Shown here: positions 33,460-42,160 of the stretch, piece by piece | Position numbering within the stretch: position 1 is the stretch's first letter | How the letters are laid out: the number at the start of each line of letters is the position of its first letter | The notes under the pieces: generated by a model | The model's database searches: none | What the model was told of the DNA's origin: nothing | The model's input: the letters and a program-made list of their open reading frames with translations, nothing else | Assembly: GCA_963835735.1 (NCBI GenBank) | Contig: CAWIGP010000002.1 | Span: 620,001 to 684,000 of the forward strand | Direction of reading: 5' to 3' | Source of the DNA: DASQMT01 sp963835735 | GTDB taxonomy: Bacteria; Actinomycetota; Thermoleophilia; Solirubrobacterales; Solirubrobacteraceae | DNA: 64,000 nt | Made by a program: the position numbers and the translations under genes

Positions 33460-33962
33460 GGCGGAATCGTCTCCCAGCTCTGGAAGCGCGACCGGTTGCA
33501 CGGGAACATCCGCAGCCCGAGCCGGCTGTCGTCCAGGCAGTTCTCGGTCTCCTGGTTGAACCAGTTCTGCCAGGCCTTGCTGTAGCCGTCGCCGTTGTAC
33601 CTCCAGTCCCAACTCTGGAAGCGGGAAAGGGGCGACCGCCCCGGCCAGCACGGCTGGAACGTGCGCAGCCCGAAGCGGCTGTCGTCCAAGCAGCGGCCCG
33701 GGTGGTACTTCGGGCGTAGCTGGTATGTGCCGTCGCGCCATGTGGACACCTTCCACGTCGTGTCCGCAAGGCGCTTGCAAGGTGCGGAGTAGACCCTCTC
33801 GCCGTCGTCCCAGCCCAGACAGCGGCCGGTCTCCACGTTCTTGAACACCCATTCGAACGTGACGGGGCGAGCGGCTGCGGAAGCAGCGGTGACCATCAGC
33901 GTCGCCCCGATCGAGGCGAGCGCGAGGACGCCGAGCAGCGCGGTACCGCGAAGTTTCCTCAT
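33447..33962 (-). CDS. Secreted ricin-type beta-trefoil-like protein
   Basis: 171 residues from ATG 33962 with AAAGGAG upstream. A Sec signal peptide is clear (basic MRKLR, hydrophobic core, cut near AASAAA at about 30). The mature part holds three similar segments ending in a C-rich turn (GRCLGWDDG, GRCLDDSRFGL, ENCLDDSRLGLRMFPC) with QSW motifs, as in ricin-type carbohydrate-binding folds. Likely exported and binding glycans, possibly cell-wall or host polysaccharide (inference). No catalytic domain. Confidence 0.78.
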   Translation of the reverse strand: MRKLRGTALLGVLALASIGATLMVTAASAAARPVTFEWVFKNVETGRCLGWDDGERVYSAPCKRLADTTWKVSTWRDGTYQLRPKYHPGRCLDDSRFGLRTFQPCWPGRSPLSRFQSWDWRYNGDGYSKAWQNWFNQETENCLDDSRLGLRMFPCNRSRFQSWETIPPYEL

Positions 33963-34012
33963 GCGTGGCTCCTTTCCGTGGTTTCCTGCCACGCCCCGGA
34001 ATGACGTAGGCG

Positions 34013-34480
34013 TCAGGAGCCTTGTTCCGTCGGCTTACCGATCGGAACTAGGCGCTCGTGTCGCGCAGCCGCTCGACCGCGCACGGCCATCCAGATGAGC
34101 AGCGCCAGCACGCTGCCGGGTGAGATCAGATGATGGAACTGCTGCTTGACGTTCGGGGTCGCCCAGTAGAGCACCGCGACGATCAGCGAGGTGATGATCA
34201 GCAGCACGGGCCACTTGAAGATGTTCATGCGGTCACCGTCGCGCCGCCGATCCCGAGCACGTCGCCGGCCGACTCGGCGACGGCGCCGGTGAGCGCCACG
34301 GAAAAGGCGCTCAGCGAGATCGACAGCACGGCGGCGATCGTCAGCGCGATCTGCAGCGGGCGCAGCTTCCAGTACGGGCGGCCCTCGTCTACCTCGTAGA
34401 CGGCGTTCGAGGCGCCTGAACGCCCCGACGTAGCCGGACGCCGACCGGATCGCGGCCACGAGCCCGATGCCCAGCAGTCA
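34013..34480 (-). pseudogene. YihY/BrkB-family membrane protein, 3' fragment (decayed)
   Basis: Family segments are found in three successive frames. First comes LLGIGLVAAIRSASGYVGAF near 34478-34420. Then, after a break, SNAVYEVDEGRPYWKLRPLQ with a membrane segment SAFSVALTGAVAESAGDVLG. After another break come MNIFKWPVLLIITSLIVAVLYW and TPNVKQQFHHLISPGSVLALLIW. The tail then departs from the family. The 5' part of what appears to be the same gene lies at about 35620-35768, beyond the AbiEi/DUF559 gene. The gene is therefore split, frameshifted and truncated. Confidence 0.75.
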
Positions 34481-34554
34481 GCTCGCGCGGCGCTGACGCT
34501 GTGACGCGTGTGCGTGGGTTCGTTTGAACTGCGCATTTAGGGAGTGATGGGTTT

Positions 34555-35514
34555 GTGCCCTGGGCGGGTTTGGCGGGCTGCGCGTGTGATCGTCGGCGTG
34601 TGCGACCAAAACGTCGATATTCCGGCCCGATTCCGGTCCCGCTCGACGTTTTGGTCGCTGTAGGACCACAACGTCGAGCGGCGGCCGGTGAGGCGCCCGG
34701 GATCGACGTTTTGGTCGCTCGGCTGGCGACGACGCAGGCCGGCGTGGTCGGCGTCGAGCAGCTACTCGCGCTCGGCATCACGCGCGGCGCGATCAAGCAC
34801 CGCGTGAGGAGCGGGCGGCTGATCCGCATCCACCGGGGCGTCTACGCGGTCGGCCACGAAGCCATGCAGCGACCGCGGCCGGATGATCGCCGCGCTGACG
34901 CCGCCGGCCCCGGCGCGGCGCTCTCGCACCGGACCGCCGCCTACCACTGGAAGCTCATCCCCTCAATGCCGCAGTTCCCCGACGTCACGGTCACCGGTCG
35001 CGTGCCGCGAAGGCGCACAAACCTCCGAGTGCACCAGGCAAAACGACTCGAGGTCACCTTCCACCAAGGCCTGCAAACGACCAGCCCGTTGCAGACGATC
35101 ACGCAGCTAACCGGCACCCAGCGCGACCGCGCCCGCGCCGAGGCACTGGTGCTCAAGCTGATCCCGCGTAGCGAAGACGACCATGCCGAGCCGACCCGCA
35201 GCGAGCTCGAACGCGCCCTGCTGCCGGCACTCAGGAAAGCCAAGCTCCCGCGCCCGATCAGCGGCTACGAGCTGCTCGGCTTCACCCTCGACTTCTGCTG
35301 GCCCGACCACAAACTCATCGTCGAGACCGACGGCTGGAGCACCCACGGCCACCGGCGCGCGTTCGAGTCAGACCGCGCCCGCGACGCCACATTGCAGGCC
35401 CACGGGTACACGGTGGTCCGGTTCACCTGGCGACAGGTGATCCACGAGACACTGCTGGTCACCGTCCGCATCGCGCAAGTCCTCGCCCGCACAACGAACA
35501 GCGAAGCCGCCTGA
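34555..35514 (+). CDS. AbiEi-like/DUF559 protein (type IV antitoxin-like N-terminus plus nuclease-like domain)
   Basis: The open frame gives 319 residues from 34555, but the true start may be near IDVLVARLA (34703), since the earlier part is low-complexity and carries repeats. After it come a winged helix of the AbiEi antitoxin type (VVGVEQLLALGITRGAIKHRVRSG, RLIRIHRGVYAVGHEA), a middle domain and a C-terminal DUF559/Vsr-like domain (FTLDFCWPDHKLIVETDGWSTH, FESDRARDATLQAHGYTVVRFTW) with plausible nuclease acidic residues. Around 34880-34910 the protein reads RPRPDDRRADA while the other frame reads RGRMIAAL as the family has, implying two compensating indels. It lies antisense between the two halves of a yihY gene. 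Confidence 0.8.
   Translation: MPWAGLAGCACDRRRVRPKRRYSGPIPVPLDVLVAVGPQRRAAAGEAPGIDVLVARLATTQAGVVGVEQLLALGITRGAIKHRVRSGRLIRIHRGVYAVGHEAMQRPRPDDRRADAAGPGAALSHRTAAYHWKLIPSMPQFPDVTVTGRVPRRRTNLRVHQAKRLEVTFHQGLQTTSPLQTITQLTGTQRDRARAEALVLKLIPRSEDDHAEPTRSELERALLPALRKAKLPRPISGYELLGFTLDFCWPDHKLIVETDGWSTHGHRRAFESDRARDATLQAHGYTVVRFTWRQVIHETLLVTVRIAQVLARTTNSEAA
34602..34718. repeat. Four alternating copies of GACCAAAACGTCGA around the DUF559 gene 5' end
   Basis: GCGACCAAAACGTCGAT at 34602-34618, its complement TCGACGTTTTGGTCGC at 34643-34658, a one-mismatch copy GGACCACAACGTCGAG at 34663-34678, and the complement again at 34702-34718. The last copy encodes the conserved IDVLVAR start of the AbiEi-like domain. 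Copies alternate in orientation, so the transcript could fold, or they could be operator sites for the encoded protein. Confidence 0.6.
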
Positions 35515-35619
35515 CCGGCAGGGGCCGGCGCGCGCGCGACGAATCCGCCCCTGGCGAGATGGACGATCCCTCCCGACAAGGGCAGGTCCAGCTGCACGTG
35601 CCGTGGAGCACGCTGCTCA

Positions 35620-35768
35620 AGCGCCGCGACCCAGTCGAGCAGGTCGTCATCCTTGAACTCCGCGACCGTGCGCTTGAGCGAGGCGACCCAGGCGCGCCCG
35701 GTCAGCTCGGGCATGAGACTGACCGCGTCCACCTCGGGGTCGATGCTCTCGCGCTCGCGTGGTGTCAT
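35620..35768 (-). pseudogene. YihY/BrkB-family membrane protein, 5' fragment
   Basis: ATG 35768 overlaps the PucR-type gene stop (ATGA). The frame reads MTPRERESIDPEVDA, then MPELTGRAWVASLKRTVAEF and KDDDLLDWVAAL. This is the usual start of YihY proteins, where TYYGVL would follow. At about 35620 homology ends and unrelated sequence (EQRAPRHVQLDLP) runs on. About 85 residues expected before the 3' fragment at 34480 are absent. This marks the right border of the inserted or replaced segment. Confidence 0.7.
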
Positions 35769-37000
35769 TCGCCATACACGCGCAGTGCGATCAGCAGGTC
35801 CAGCACGTCGGCGACGTGGCGCAGATCGCAGCCGGTGCGCTCCTCGATCTTGCCCAGCCGGTAGCGCGCGGTGTTCGGGTGCACGAACAGGCGCTCGGCG
35901 GCGACCTTCGTGTTGAAGTCCGAGGCGACGTACTCGAGCAGCGTCGTCGTGAGCACGCGGTCCTCGGCGAGGTCGTCGAGCACGAACTGGCGCACGGCCG
36001 GCGGGATGCGCCGGCGGGCGGTGTCGGGGCCGAACAGCGCCAGGCAGTCGAACGCGCTGAGCGCCGGCAGCGCGACGACGCCGCCCGAGGCGCGCACGCG
36101 CTCCAGCGCGGACACGGCCTCAGCGTAGGCCTCGGGCATCCGGTCGAGGCCGTCCTGGACCGTGCTGACGCCGATCGCGAGCCGGATCCCCTCGCGGACG
36201 AGCTGATCCTGGGCGGTCTCGAGGCCGTCGATCAGCGCCTCGATCGGGCGGTCGGCCGTCGCGACGACCACGACCTCCTCGTGCCGGACGACGCCGAGCG
36301 GCGCGACAGCGGAACCGACGGCACGGGTGAGCGCGACGGCCGCGGACCGCAGCTGGCGCTCGTCGTGGGGCGGGTCGAGCGGCTGCGCCGCGACCACGAT
36401 GCAGGCGGTCGCCGGGACCAGCCCGGCGGCGCGCGCGGCGGTCAGCTTCGGGCCGGGGGCCGGCTGGCGGCCGGCGAGCAGGTCCTCGAGCAGGTCGCGC
36501 CGGACGCGCTCGCCCTGCGCGTGCAGGAGCCGCTCCGCCTCGAGGTAGACGTCGGCCGCCTCCGCGGCGGCGAGGTTGATGTAGCGGATGATCGTCCCCG
36601 CGGCCCCCATGAGGCTGGTGCGCGAGGCCTCGTCGTCGGCGCCGGCCTGCAGCGCTTCCCAGAACTCCTCCTGGTAGATGCGGAACGCCTGCATGAACGC
36701 CGCGAGCGGGATGCGCCCGACGCGCCGCGTGGCGCGCGTGCGCATGAAGCTCAGCTCGTCGCGGTCGACCGGGTGACCGGCGGCGACGCTGCGCATCATC
36801 GCCTCGTGATGCATGGCGACGTGCTCGCGCACGTCGGCTACGAACGCCGGATCCGTGATCGCCCGGTACTCGGGGATCTCGGTCCGGATCCGCTGGACGC
36901 CCTTGTCGATCACGACGTCGCTGCGCGACCGGAGCGACTCGACGAGGTCGGCGAGCGGGTCGGAACTGTGCGGAAGGTCGATGGCGGCCATGGTGCTCAC
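35765..37000 (-). CDS. PucR/CdaR-type transcriptional regulator
   Basis: 411 residues from GTG 37000, preferred over the ATG at 36991 because it overlaps the upstream stop (GTGA) and has GGGAG about 8 bases upstream. The N-terminal helical domain (about 25-160) contains EIPEYRAITDPAF and MQAFRIYQEEFWEAL, a GGDEF-like middle domain follows, and the C-terminal PucR helix-turn-helix has LLEYVASDFNTKVAAERLFVHPNTARYRLGKIEERTG. PucR proteins control purine, polyketide, lipid or alcohol catabolism genes. It is co-transcribed with the acyl-CoA synthetase and probably acts at the GTTG-N11-CAAC boxes (inference). Confidence 0.9.
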   Translation of the reverse strand: MSTMAAIDLPHSSDPLADLVESLRSRSDVVIDKGVQRIRTEIPEYRAITDPAFVADVREHVAMHHEAMMRSVAAGHPVDRDELSFMRTRATRRVGRIPLAAFMQAFRIYQEEFWEALQAGADDEASRTSLMGAAGTIIRYINLAAAEAADVYLEAERLLHAQGERVRRDLLEDLLAGRQPAPGPKLTAARAAGLVPATACIVVAAQPLDPPHDERQLRSAAVALTRAVGSAVAPLGVVRHEEVVVVATADRPIEALIDGLETAQDQLVREGIRLAIGVSTVQDGLDRMPEAYAEAVSALERVRASGGVVALPALSAFDCLALFGPDTARRRIPPAVRQFVLDDLAEDRVLTTTLLEYVASDFNTKVAAERLFVHPNTARYRLGKIEERTGCDLRHVADVLDLLIALRVYGE

Positions 37001-38442
37001 GCGGCGATCTCCCGCAGCGTGGCGATGTGACTCGGGATCACGATGGCCCGCTTGAGCAGCTTGCCGGTGCGGCTGCGCGGCAGGGCCGCGACGAACCATA
37101 CGCGCCGCGGGTACTTGAATTCGGCGACGCGCTCTCGCACGTACTCGCGCAGGTCCTCCTCGGTCACCGCCGCGCCGCGTCGCACGACCACGCAGGCGAC
37201 GACCTCCTCGCCGAGCAGCGGGTCGGGGATGCCGACGACGGCCGCCTCGCGCACGTCGGGATGGCCGTGCAGCACGTCCTCGATCTCGCGCGGATGGACA
37301 TTGCGGCCGTCGCGGATGATCAGGTCCTTCGCGCGGCCGACGATCCAGAACGCGCCGTCATCGTCGACGCGCGCCAGGTCGCCCGTGCGCAGCCAGCCGT
37401 CGTCGGACAGCACGGCGCGGGTCTCGTCGGGGCGGTTCCAGTAGCCCTTCATCACGTTGGGCCCGCGGATCACGATCTCGCCGACGCCCTCGGGCGAGAC
37501 GTCGCGCAGTCGCATCTCGACGCCCTCGATCGGCGTGCCGATCGAGCCCGGCTTGCGCGGCGCGTCGGGACGGGTGAACGACGCGACCGGGGAGGTCTCC
37601 GTGAGTCCGTAGCCCTCGAGCAGCGGGGTGCCGAACGTCTCCTCCCAGGCGTCGATCAGCTCCGGGGCCAGCGGGGCGCCGCCCGAGATGCACATGCGCG
37701 GCGTAGCCGCACCGCCCGCGTCCGCGAGCAGTGCGGCGTACATGGACGGCACGCCGACGAGCACGGTGACACCGGCGCTCCACTCGAACCGCGAGACGAG
37801 CACGACCGTCGCTCCGGCCATCATCGCCGCGTTCAGCGTGCACGTCTGGCCGAAGGCGTGGCCGAGCGGCAGCGCGGCGAGCACCGCGTCGTCGGGACCG
37901 AAGCCGAACAGCTCCGACGTCACGCGCGCGTTGTGCGCGAGGTTTGCGTGGGTGAGCTCGGCGCCGCGCGGCTGTCCGGAGGTGCCCGACGTGTAGAGGA
38001 TCACGGCGGTGTCGCCGGACGCCCGCTCCGCGGCGCCGGCCGGCGCAGCCGCAGGCACGCCCTCGTCGAAGAACGAGCCCGGCGCCGCGAGCCACGTCGG
38101 CACCTCGCCCGTGGCGCGCAGCTCGCGCCATGAGATCAGCAGCGCCACGCCGGCGTCGGCGAGTGTGACGCGCAGCTCGTCGCGCTTGAGCTCGGTGTCG
38201 AGCGGGACGACGACCGCGCCCATGCGCAGGATCCCGTAGTAGGCGGCGACGAACTCCGGCACGTTCGGCGCCATCAGCCCCACGCGGTCGCCCGGGCCGA
38301 TGCCCTCGGCGAGGAGCCGCGCGGCGACATGTGCGCTCGCGCGGTCGAGCTCCCCGTAGTCGACGCGGCGGCCGCCACGGCGCAGTGCCTCCGCGTCTGC
38401 GCGCCGGTGCGCCGTCTCGATCAGATTCGTCGCAAGGTTCAT
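36997..38442 (-). CDS. AMP-forming acyl-CoA synthetase, paralog of the 29.3 kb gene
   Basis: 481 residues from ATG 38442. Motifs: ILYTSGTSGQPRGAELTHANL, PLGHAFGQTCTLNAAM, GVPSMYAALLADAGG, YGLTETSPVASFTRP, GWLRTGDLARVDDDGA, IIRDGRNVHPREIEDVL and SRTGKLLKR with the catalytic Lys. It shares the short architecture and start (MNLATN) with the paralog at 29327, suggesting duplication. It is divergent from the Liv importer across about 222 bases with two operator-like boxes, so it likely activates the acid taken up by that importer (inference). Confidence 0.92.
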   Translation of the reverse strand: MNLATNLIETAHRRADAEALRRGGRRVDYGELDRASAHVAARLLAEGIGPGDRVGLMAPNVPEFVAAYYGILRMGAVVVPLDTELKRDELRVTLADAGVALLISWRELRATGEVPTWLAAPGSFFDEGVPAAAPAGAAERASGDTAVILYTSGTSGQPRGAELTHANLAHNARVTSELFGFGPDDAVLAALPLGHAFGQTCTLNAAMMAGATVVLVSRFEWSAGVTVLVGVPSMYAALLADAGGAATPRMCISGGAPLAPELIDAWEETFGTPLLEGYGLTETSPVASFTRPDAPRKPGSIGTPIEGVEMRLRDVSPEGVGEIVIRGPNVMKGYWNRPDETRAVLSDDGWLRTGDLARVDDDGAFWIVGRAKDLIIRDGRNVHPREIEDVLHGHPDVREAAVVGIPDPLLGEEVVACVVVRRGAAVTEEDLREYVRERVAEFKYPRRVWFVAALPRSRTGKLLKRAIVIPSHIATLREIAA

Positions 38443-38509
38443 GCGCGCGACGCTATGTGCGGCCGGGTGCGGGCGCATCGTGCTCCGCTGCCGATCCGCG
38501 CCGGCGGTG

Positions 38510-38529
38510 GTTGTCGCCCGCGCACAACG
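38510..38529. promoter_or_regulatory. Operator-like box 1, GTTG-N11-CAAC
   Basis: GTTGTCGCCCGCGCACAACG, an imperfect palindrome with GTTGT and ACAAC arms. It lies in the divergent promoter between the acyl-CoA synthetase (start 38442) and livF (start 38665), exactly 30 bases from box 2. Likely target of the local PucR-type regulator. Confidence 0.65.
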
Positions 38530-38539
38530 GGGTCGCCTG

Positions 38540-38559
38540 GTTGTCACCGGCCGACAACG
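38540..38559. promoter_or_regulatory. Operator-like box 2, GTTG-N11-CAAC
   Basis: GTTGTCACCGGCCGACAACG, matching box 1 at its arms and spacing. The 30-base centre distance puts both on the same face of the helix, which favours cooperative binding by a dimeric regulator. Confidence 0.65.
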
Positions 38560-38664
38560 ATCCGCCGCCGAAGTTCAGGCGCCGATGCCGAGGTCCGGCC
38601 CGGCGAGCGGCCATAGCTTGCCGTCCTCGTCGCGATCCGCGCGACGGGGAGAGGAGGAGATCGG

Positions 38665-39429
38665 ATGGGCCTGCTCGAGGTGCAGGACGTGACGGTCCGC
38701 TACGGCGGTGCGGTGCTCGCGCTCGACGGCGTCTCGCTCGACGTCGGCGCCGGCGAGGCGGTCGCGCTGCTCGGCGCCAACGGCGCCGGCAAGACGACGC
38801 TCCTGCGCGCCGGCGGCGGCCTGCTCGGCTACCACGGCGGCGCCGTCGCGGCCGGCGACATCCGCTTCGACGGGCGCTCCACCCGGCGCGCCGACGCGGC
38901 GCGGCTCGTGGCCGCCGGGATCGCCCAGACGCTCGAGGGGCGGCGCGTGTTCGGCGAGCTGACCGTCGGGCAGAACCTGCGCCTCGGCGCGTTCGCGGCC
39001 CGCGATCGCGGCCGCGAACGGCGCGTGCGCGACGAGGTCTTCGAGCTGTTCCCGATCCTGCGCGAGCGCGTCGACCAGCGCGCCGGGCTGCTCAGCGGCG
39101 GCCAGCAGCAGATGCTGGCGATCGGCCGCGCGCTGATGGCTCAGCCGCGGCTGCTGCTGCTCGACGAGCCCTCGCTCGGGCTCGCGCCGATCGTCGTCGC
39201 CGAGATCGGCGAGGCGCTGCGCAGCATCGCGGCCGCCGGCACGGCGATTCTGCTGGCCGACCAGAGCACGACGCTCGCGCTGCGCGTCACGCAGCACGCC
39301 CACCTGCTGGAGAGCGGCCGGCTGGTCACGAGCGGTCCGACGAGTGAGCTGTTGCTCGACGACGCCGTGCGCGCGTCGTACCTCGGGACCGCGAGCGGCC
39401 ACGCGCTCGTCGCCGAGGAGGTCGCGTGA
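38665..39429 (+). CDS. livF: ABC transporter ATP-binding protein, LivF type
   Basis: 254 residues from ATG 38665 with GGAGAGGAGGAG upstream. Walker A GANGAGKTT (37-45), signature LLSGGQQQML and Walker B RLLLLDEPSLGLAP are complete. The short chain and EGRRVFGELTVGQNL fit LivF of branched-chain amino-acid-type importers (HAAT family), which also take up aromatic acids, amides or urea. First gene of livF-livG-livH-livM-binding protein; its stop overlaps the livG start. Confidence 0.9.
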   Translation: MGLLEVQDVTVRYGGAVLALDGVSLDVGAGEAVALLGANGAGKTTLLRAGGGLLGYHGGAVAAGDIRFDGRSTRRADAARLVAAGIAQTLEGRRVFGELTVGQNLRLGAFAARDRGRERRVRDEVFELFPILRERVDQRAGLLSGGQQQMLAIGRALMAQPRLLLLDEPSLGLAPIVVAEIGEALRSIAAAGTAILLADQSTTLALRVTQHAHLLESGRLVTSGPTSELLLDDAVRASYLGTASGHALVAEEVA

Positions 39430-40191
39430 CCATGCTCGAGGTCCGCGACCTCACGCTCCGCTTCGGCGCGATCACCGCGTTCGAGGACGTCGAGCTTCGA
39501 CGTGGGGCGCGGCGAGCTGTTCGCCGTGATCGGCCCCAACGGCGCCGGCAAGAGCTCGCTGTTCAACGCGCTCTCGCGCGTGTATGAGCCGGACGCGGGG
39601 AGCGTGCGCCTCGACGGCCGCGACTTCCTCGCGCTGCGGACCGACCAGCTCGCTCGCACGGGCGTCGCGCGCAGCTTCCAGAACCTCGGCGTGATCGCGC
39701 ATCTCAGCGCGCTCGAGAACGTGCTGCTCGGCCGCCATCACCTGATGCGCGCCGGCGTGCTGCGCAGCGGCCTCGGCGGCGGACGCCGCGAGGAGCGCCG
39801 GCACCGCGCCGCGGCGCTGGACGCGCTCGAGTTCGTCGGCCTCGCCGGACATGCCGGCACCGACGTGCAGCTGCTCCCGTACGGGCACCGCAAGCGGGTC
39901 GAGCTCGCGCGCTGCCTGGCGATGGAGCCGAGCCTGATGCTGCTCGACGAGCCGGTCGCGGGCATGACCGCCGACGAGCGCTCCGAGATCGCCGGCGTCG
40001 TGCGCCGGCTGCGCGACGAGCGCGACGTGACCGTGCTGCTGGTCGAGCACGACATGGGGATGGTCATGGGGATCGCCGACCGCGTCCTCGTCCTCGACTT
40101 CGGCGCGCCGATCGCACTCGGCACGCCTTCCGAGATCCAGTCCGACGAGCGGGTCATCCGCGCCTATCTGGGAGAGGAGGTCGCAGCATGA
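39426..40191 (+). CDS. livG: ABC transporter ATP-binding protein, LivG type, frameshifted near 39490
   Basis: The natural start is GTG 39426 (overlapping livF) or ATG 39432: MLEVRDLTLRFGAITAFEDV. One extra base near 39492 then shifts into GRGELFAVIGPNGAGKSSLFN, and the rest is intact: Walker A GPNGAGKSS, MLLDEPVAGMTADE, VLLVEHDMGMVMGIADRV, and the LivG-type loop IAHLSALENVLLGRHHLM. The signature position reads LLPYGHRKRVELARCL, a common LivG variant. Without the extra base the protein would be about 254 residues. A sequencing error is the simplest explanation because the rest of the operon is intact. Partner of LivF. Confidence 0.85.
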
Positions 40192-41075
40192 GTGAGTTCC
40201 TGCAGTTGCTGTTCCAGGGTGTCTCGCTGGGCTCGACGTACGCGCTCGTGGCACTCGGGTTCGTGGTCGTGTACCGCTCCAGCGGGGTGATCAACTTCGC
40301 GCAGGGCGCGATGCTGCTGCTCGGCGCCTACGCGATCTCGTGGCTCGCGGTCGACGTCGGGCTCGCGTTCGGGCTCGCGGTGCTCGCCGCCACGGCGATG
40401 CTCGCGCTCGCCGGCGCCGGCATGCACGGGCTGGTCCTGCGCCGCGTCGCCGGCCGGCCGACGTTCGTGATCGTGATGATCACGATCGGCATCGGGATCG
40501 CGGTCACGAGCGGCGTCGAGGCCGTGTTCGGCCCCGACCCGCGCCTGCTCGGCGACCCGTGGGGCTCGTCGGCGTTCGAGCTCGGCGGCGTGACGATCAA
40601 CACCGTCAAGGTGTGGGGGATCGCCGTCACGGTCGTGGCGCTCGCCGCGTACTTCGCGTTCGACCGCTACACGCGCTGGGGCCTGGCGATGCAGGCGACC
40701 GCCGCCGACGAGGAGGCGACGCTGTCGGTCGGCGTCCCCGTGCGCCGCGTGCACGCGGGCACCTGGGCGATGGCCGGTGCGCTCGCGACGCTGGGCGGGC
40801 TCTTCCTCGCCGGCTTCCCGGGCGCGCCCCAGCCGACGCTCGGGGACGCCGCGCTGCGCGCGTTCCCGGCGATCGTGCTCGGCGGCCTCGGCTCGCCCGT
40901 CGGCGCGGTCGTGGGCGGCGTGACGATCGGCGTCGTCGAGGTGCTCACGTCCGGCTACGCGCCAGACTCGCTCGGCACGAACTTCTACGCGGTCGCGCCC
41001 TACATCGCGATGATCGCGATCCTGCTGGTCAGGCCGTACGGCCTGTTCGGCACCCGCCCGGCGGAGCGCGTGTGA
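40188..41075 (+). CDS. livH: ABC transporter permease, LivH type
   Basis: 295 residues from ATG 40188 overlapping the livG stop (ATGA), with GGAGAGGAGG upstream. About eight hydrophobic segments; family segments are GVSLGSTYALVALGFVVVYR, SSGVINFAQGAM, RPTFVIVMITIGIGI and AFPAIVLGGLGSPVGAVVGG. It forms half of the membrane channel of a HAAT-type importer with LivM. Confidence 0.92.
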   Translation: MSEFLQLLFQGVSLGSTYALVALGFVVVYRSSGVINFAQGAMLLLGAYAISWLAVDVGLAFGLAVLAATAMLALAGAGMHGLVLRRVAGRPTFVIVMITIGIGIAVTSGVEAVFGPDPRLLGDPWGSSAFELGGVTINTVKVWGIAVTVVALAAYFAFDRYTRWGLAMQATAADEEATLSVGVPVRRVHAGTWAMAGALATLGGLFLAGFPGAPQPTLGDAALRAFPAIVLGGLGSPVGAVVGGVTIGVVEVLTSGYAPDSLGTNFYAVAPYIAMIAILLVRPYGLFGTRPAERV

Positions 41076-42160
41076 TGCGTGGCCGAGCGATGCTGATCGC
41101 GATCGTCCTGATCGCGCTCGTGCTGCCGTTCCAGCTCGGGACGTCGGCGCTGACGACGGCGACGTTCGTGGTGATCGCCGCGATCGGCGCGACCGGGCTG
41201 AACATCCTCACCGGCTACGCCGGGCAGATCTCGCTCGGGCACGCGTTCTTCCTCGCGGCCGGCGCCTACACCGGCGCCAAGCTGGGCGAGGACCTGGGCT
41301 GGAGCGCCGCGCTGTGGATCCCGGCGGCCGGCGTCGTCGCCGGTGTGTGCGGCGCGCTCGTCGGCCCGGTGGCGCTGCGGCTGCGCGGCCTCTACCTGGC
41401 GATCGTGACGCTGAGCCTGGTCTTCATCGGCCAGCACTACTTCTTCAACGCCGAGTCGCTGACCGGCGGGCCGCAGGGCCGCACGTTCCCGCCCGTGGTG
41501 ATCGGGCCGTTCGACTTCTCGCCCGGCCAGGTGCTGAGCGTCGGCGGCGCCCAGATCGACCACAACGGCCTCTACTACTACCTCGCGCTGATCCTGCTCG
41601 CCGGCGCCACCGCGTTCGCGTGGAACGTGCGGCGCACCCGCACCGGGCGGGCGATGGTGGCAGTGCGCGAGCGCGAGATCGCCGCCGCCGTGATGGGCGT
41701 CGACGTGCGGCGGGTCAAGATCGCCGCGTTCACAGCGTCGGCGTTCCTGGCCGGCATCAGCGGCGCGTTGTACGCCTCGTACCTGAGCTTCGCGCAGCCC
41801 GGCGAGTGGAGCCTGCTGCTCTCGATCGAGTTCGTGGCCGCGGTGATCATCGGCGGCATGGGGACGGTGGCCGGGCCGCTGCTCGGGTCGGCCGTCGTCT
41901 TCGCGCTGCCGACGCTGCTGAAGAACCTGCCGTTCCTTCCCGAGGACGGCGCGGCCGGCGTCTCCGTCGGCGATCTCTCGTCGATCGCCTACGGGCTGCT
42001 GATCGTCGTCTTCCTCGTCCTCGAGCCCCGGGGGCTCGTGGGACTCGCCCAGCGTGCCGGACCGCTGCGGCGCCTGCAGGCACGTGCCGTCCGGCTGTCG
42101 GTGTCTACCCAGCCGACTTCGTCGGCGGGCACAAGCAAACCAGAGGAGGCTCACTCATGA
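41075..42160 (+). CDS. livM: ABC transporter permease, LivM type
   Basis: 361 residues from ATG 41075, sharing one base with the livH stop. Conserved segments are GLNILTGYAGQISLGHAFF, LRLRGLYLAIVTLSLVFIG, RTGRAMVAVREREIAAAVMG, FLAGISGALYASYL and FVAAVIIGGMGTVAGPLLG. It has about nine or ten membrane segments and a hydrophilic C-terminal tail of about 40 residues. Pairs with LivH. Confidence 0.92.
   Translation: MRGRAMLIAIVLIALVLPFQLGTSALTTATFVVIAAIGATGLNILTGYAGQISLGHAFFLAAGAYTGAKLGEDLGWSAALWIPAAGVVAGVCGALVGPVALRLRGLYLAIVTLSLVFIGQHYFFNAESLTGGPQGRTFPPVVIGPFDFSPGQVLSVGGAQIDHNGLYYYLALILLAGATAFAWNVRRTRTGRAMVAVREREIAAAVMGVDVRRVKIAAFTASAFLAGISGALYASYLSFAQPGEWSLLLSIEFVAAVIIGGMGTVAGPLLGSAVVFALPTLLKNLPFLPEDGAAGVSVGDLSSIAYGLLIVVFLVLEPRGLVGLAQRAGPLRRLQARAVRLSVSTQPTSSAGTSKPEEAHS

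Noticed and set aside
35515..35619. Possible extra small gene between the DUF559 gene and the yihY fragment
   Set aside because: Frames are short and without motif or ribosome site; a weak hairpin (CAGGGGC 35519-35525 with GCCCCTG 35547-35553) is all that is visible.
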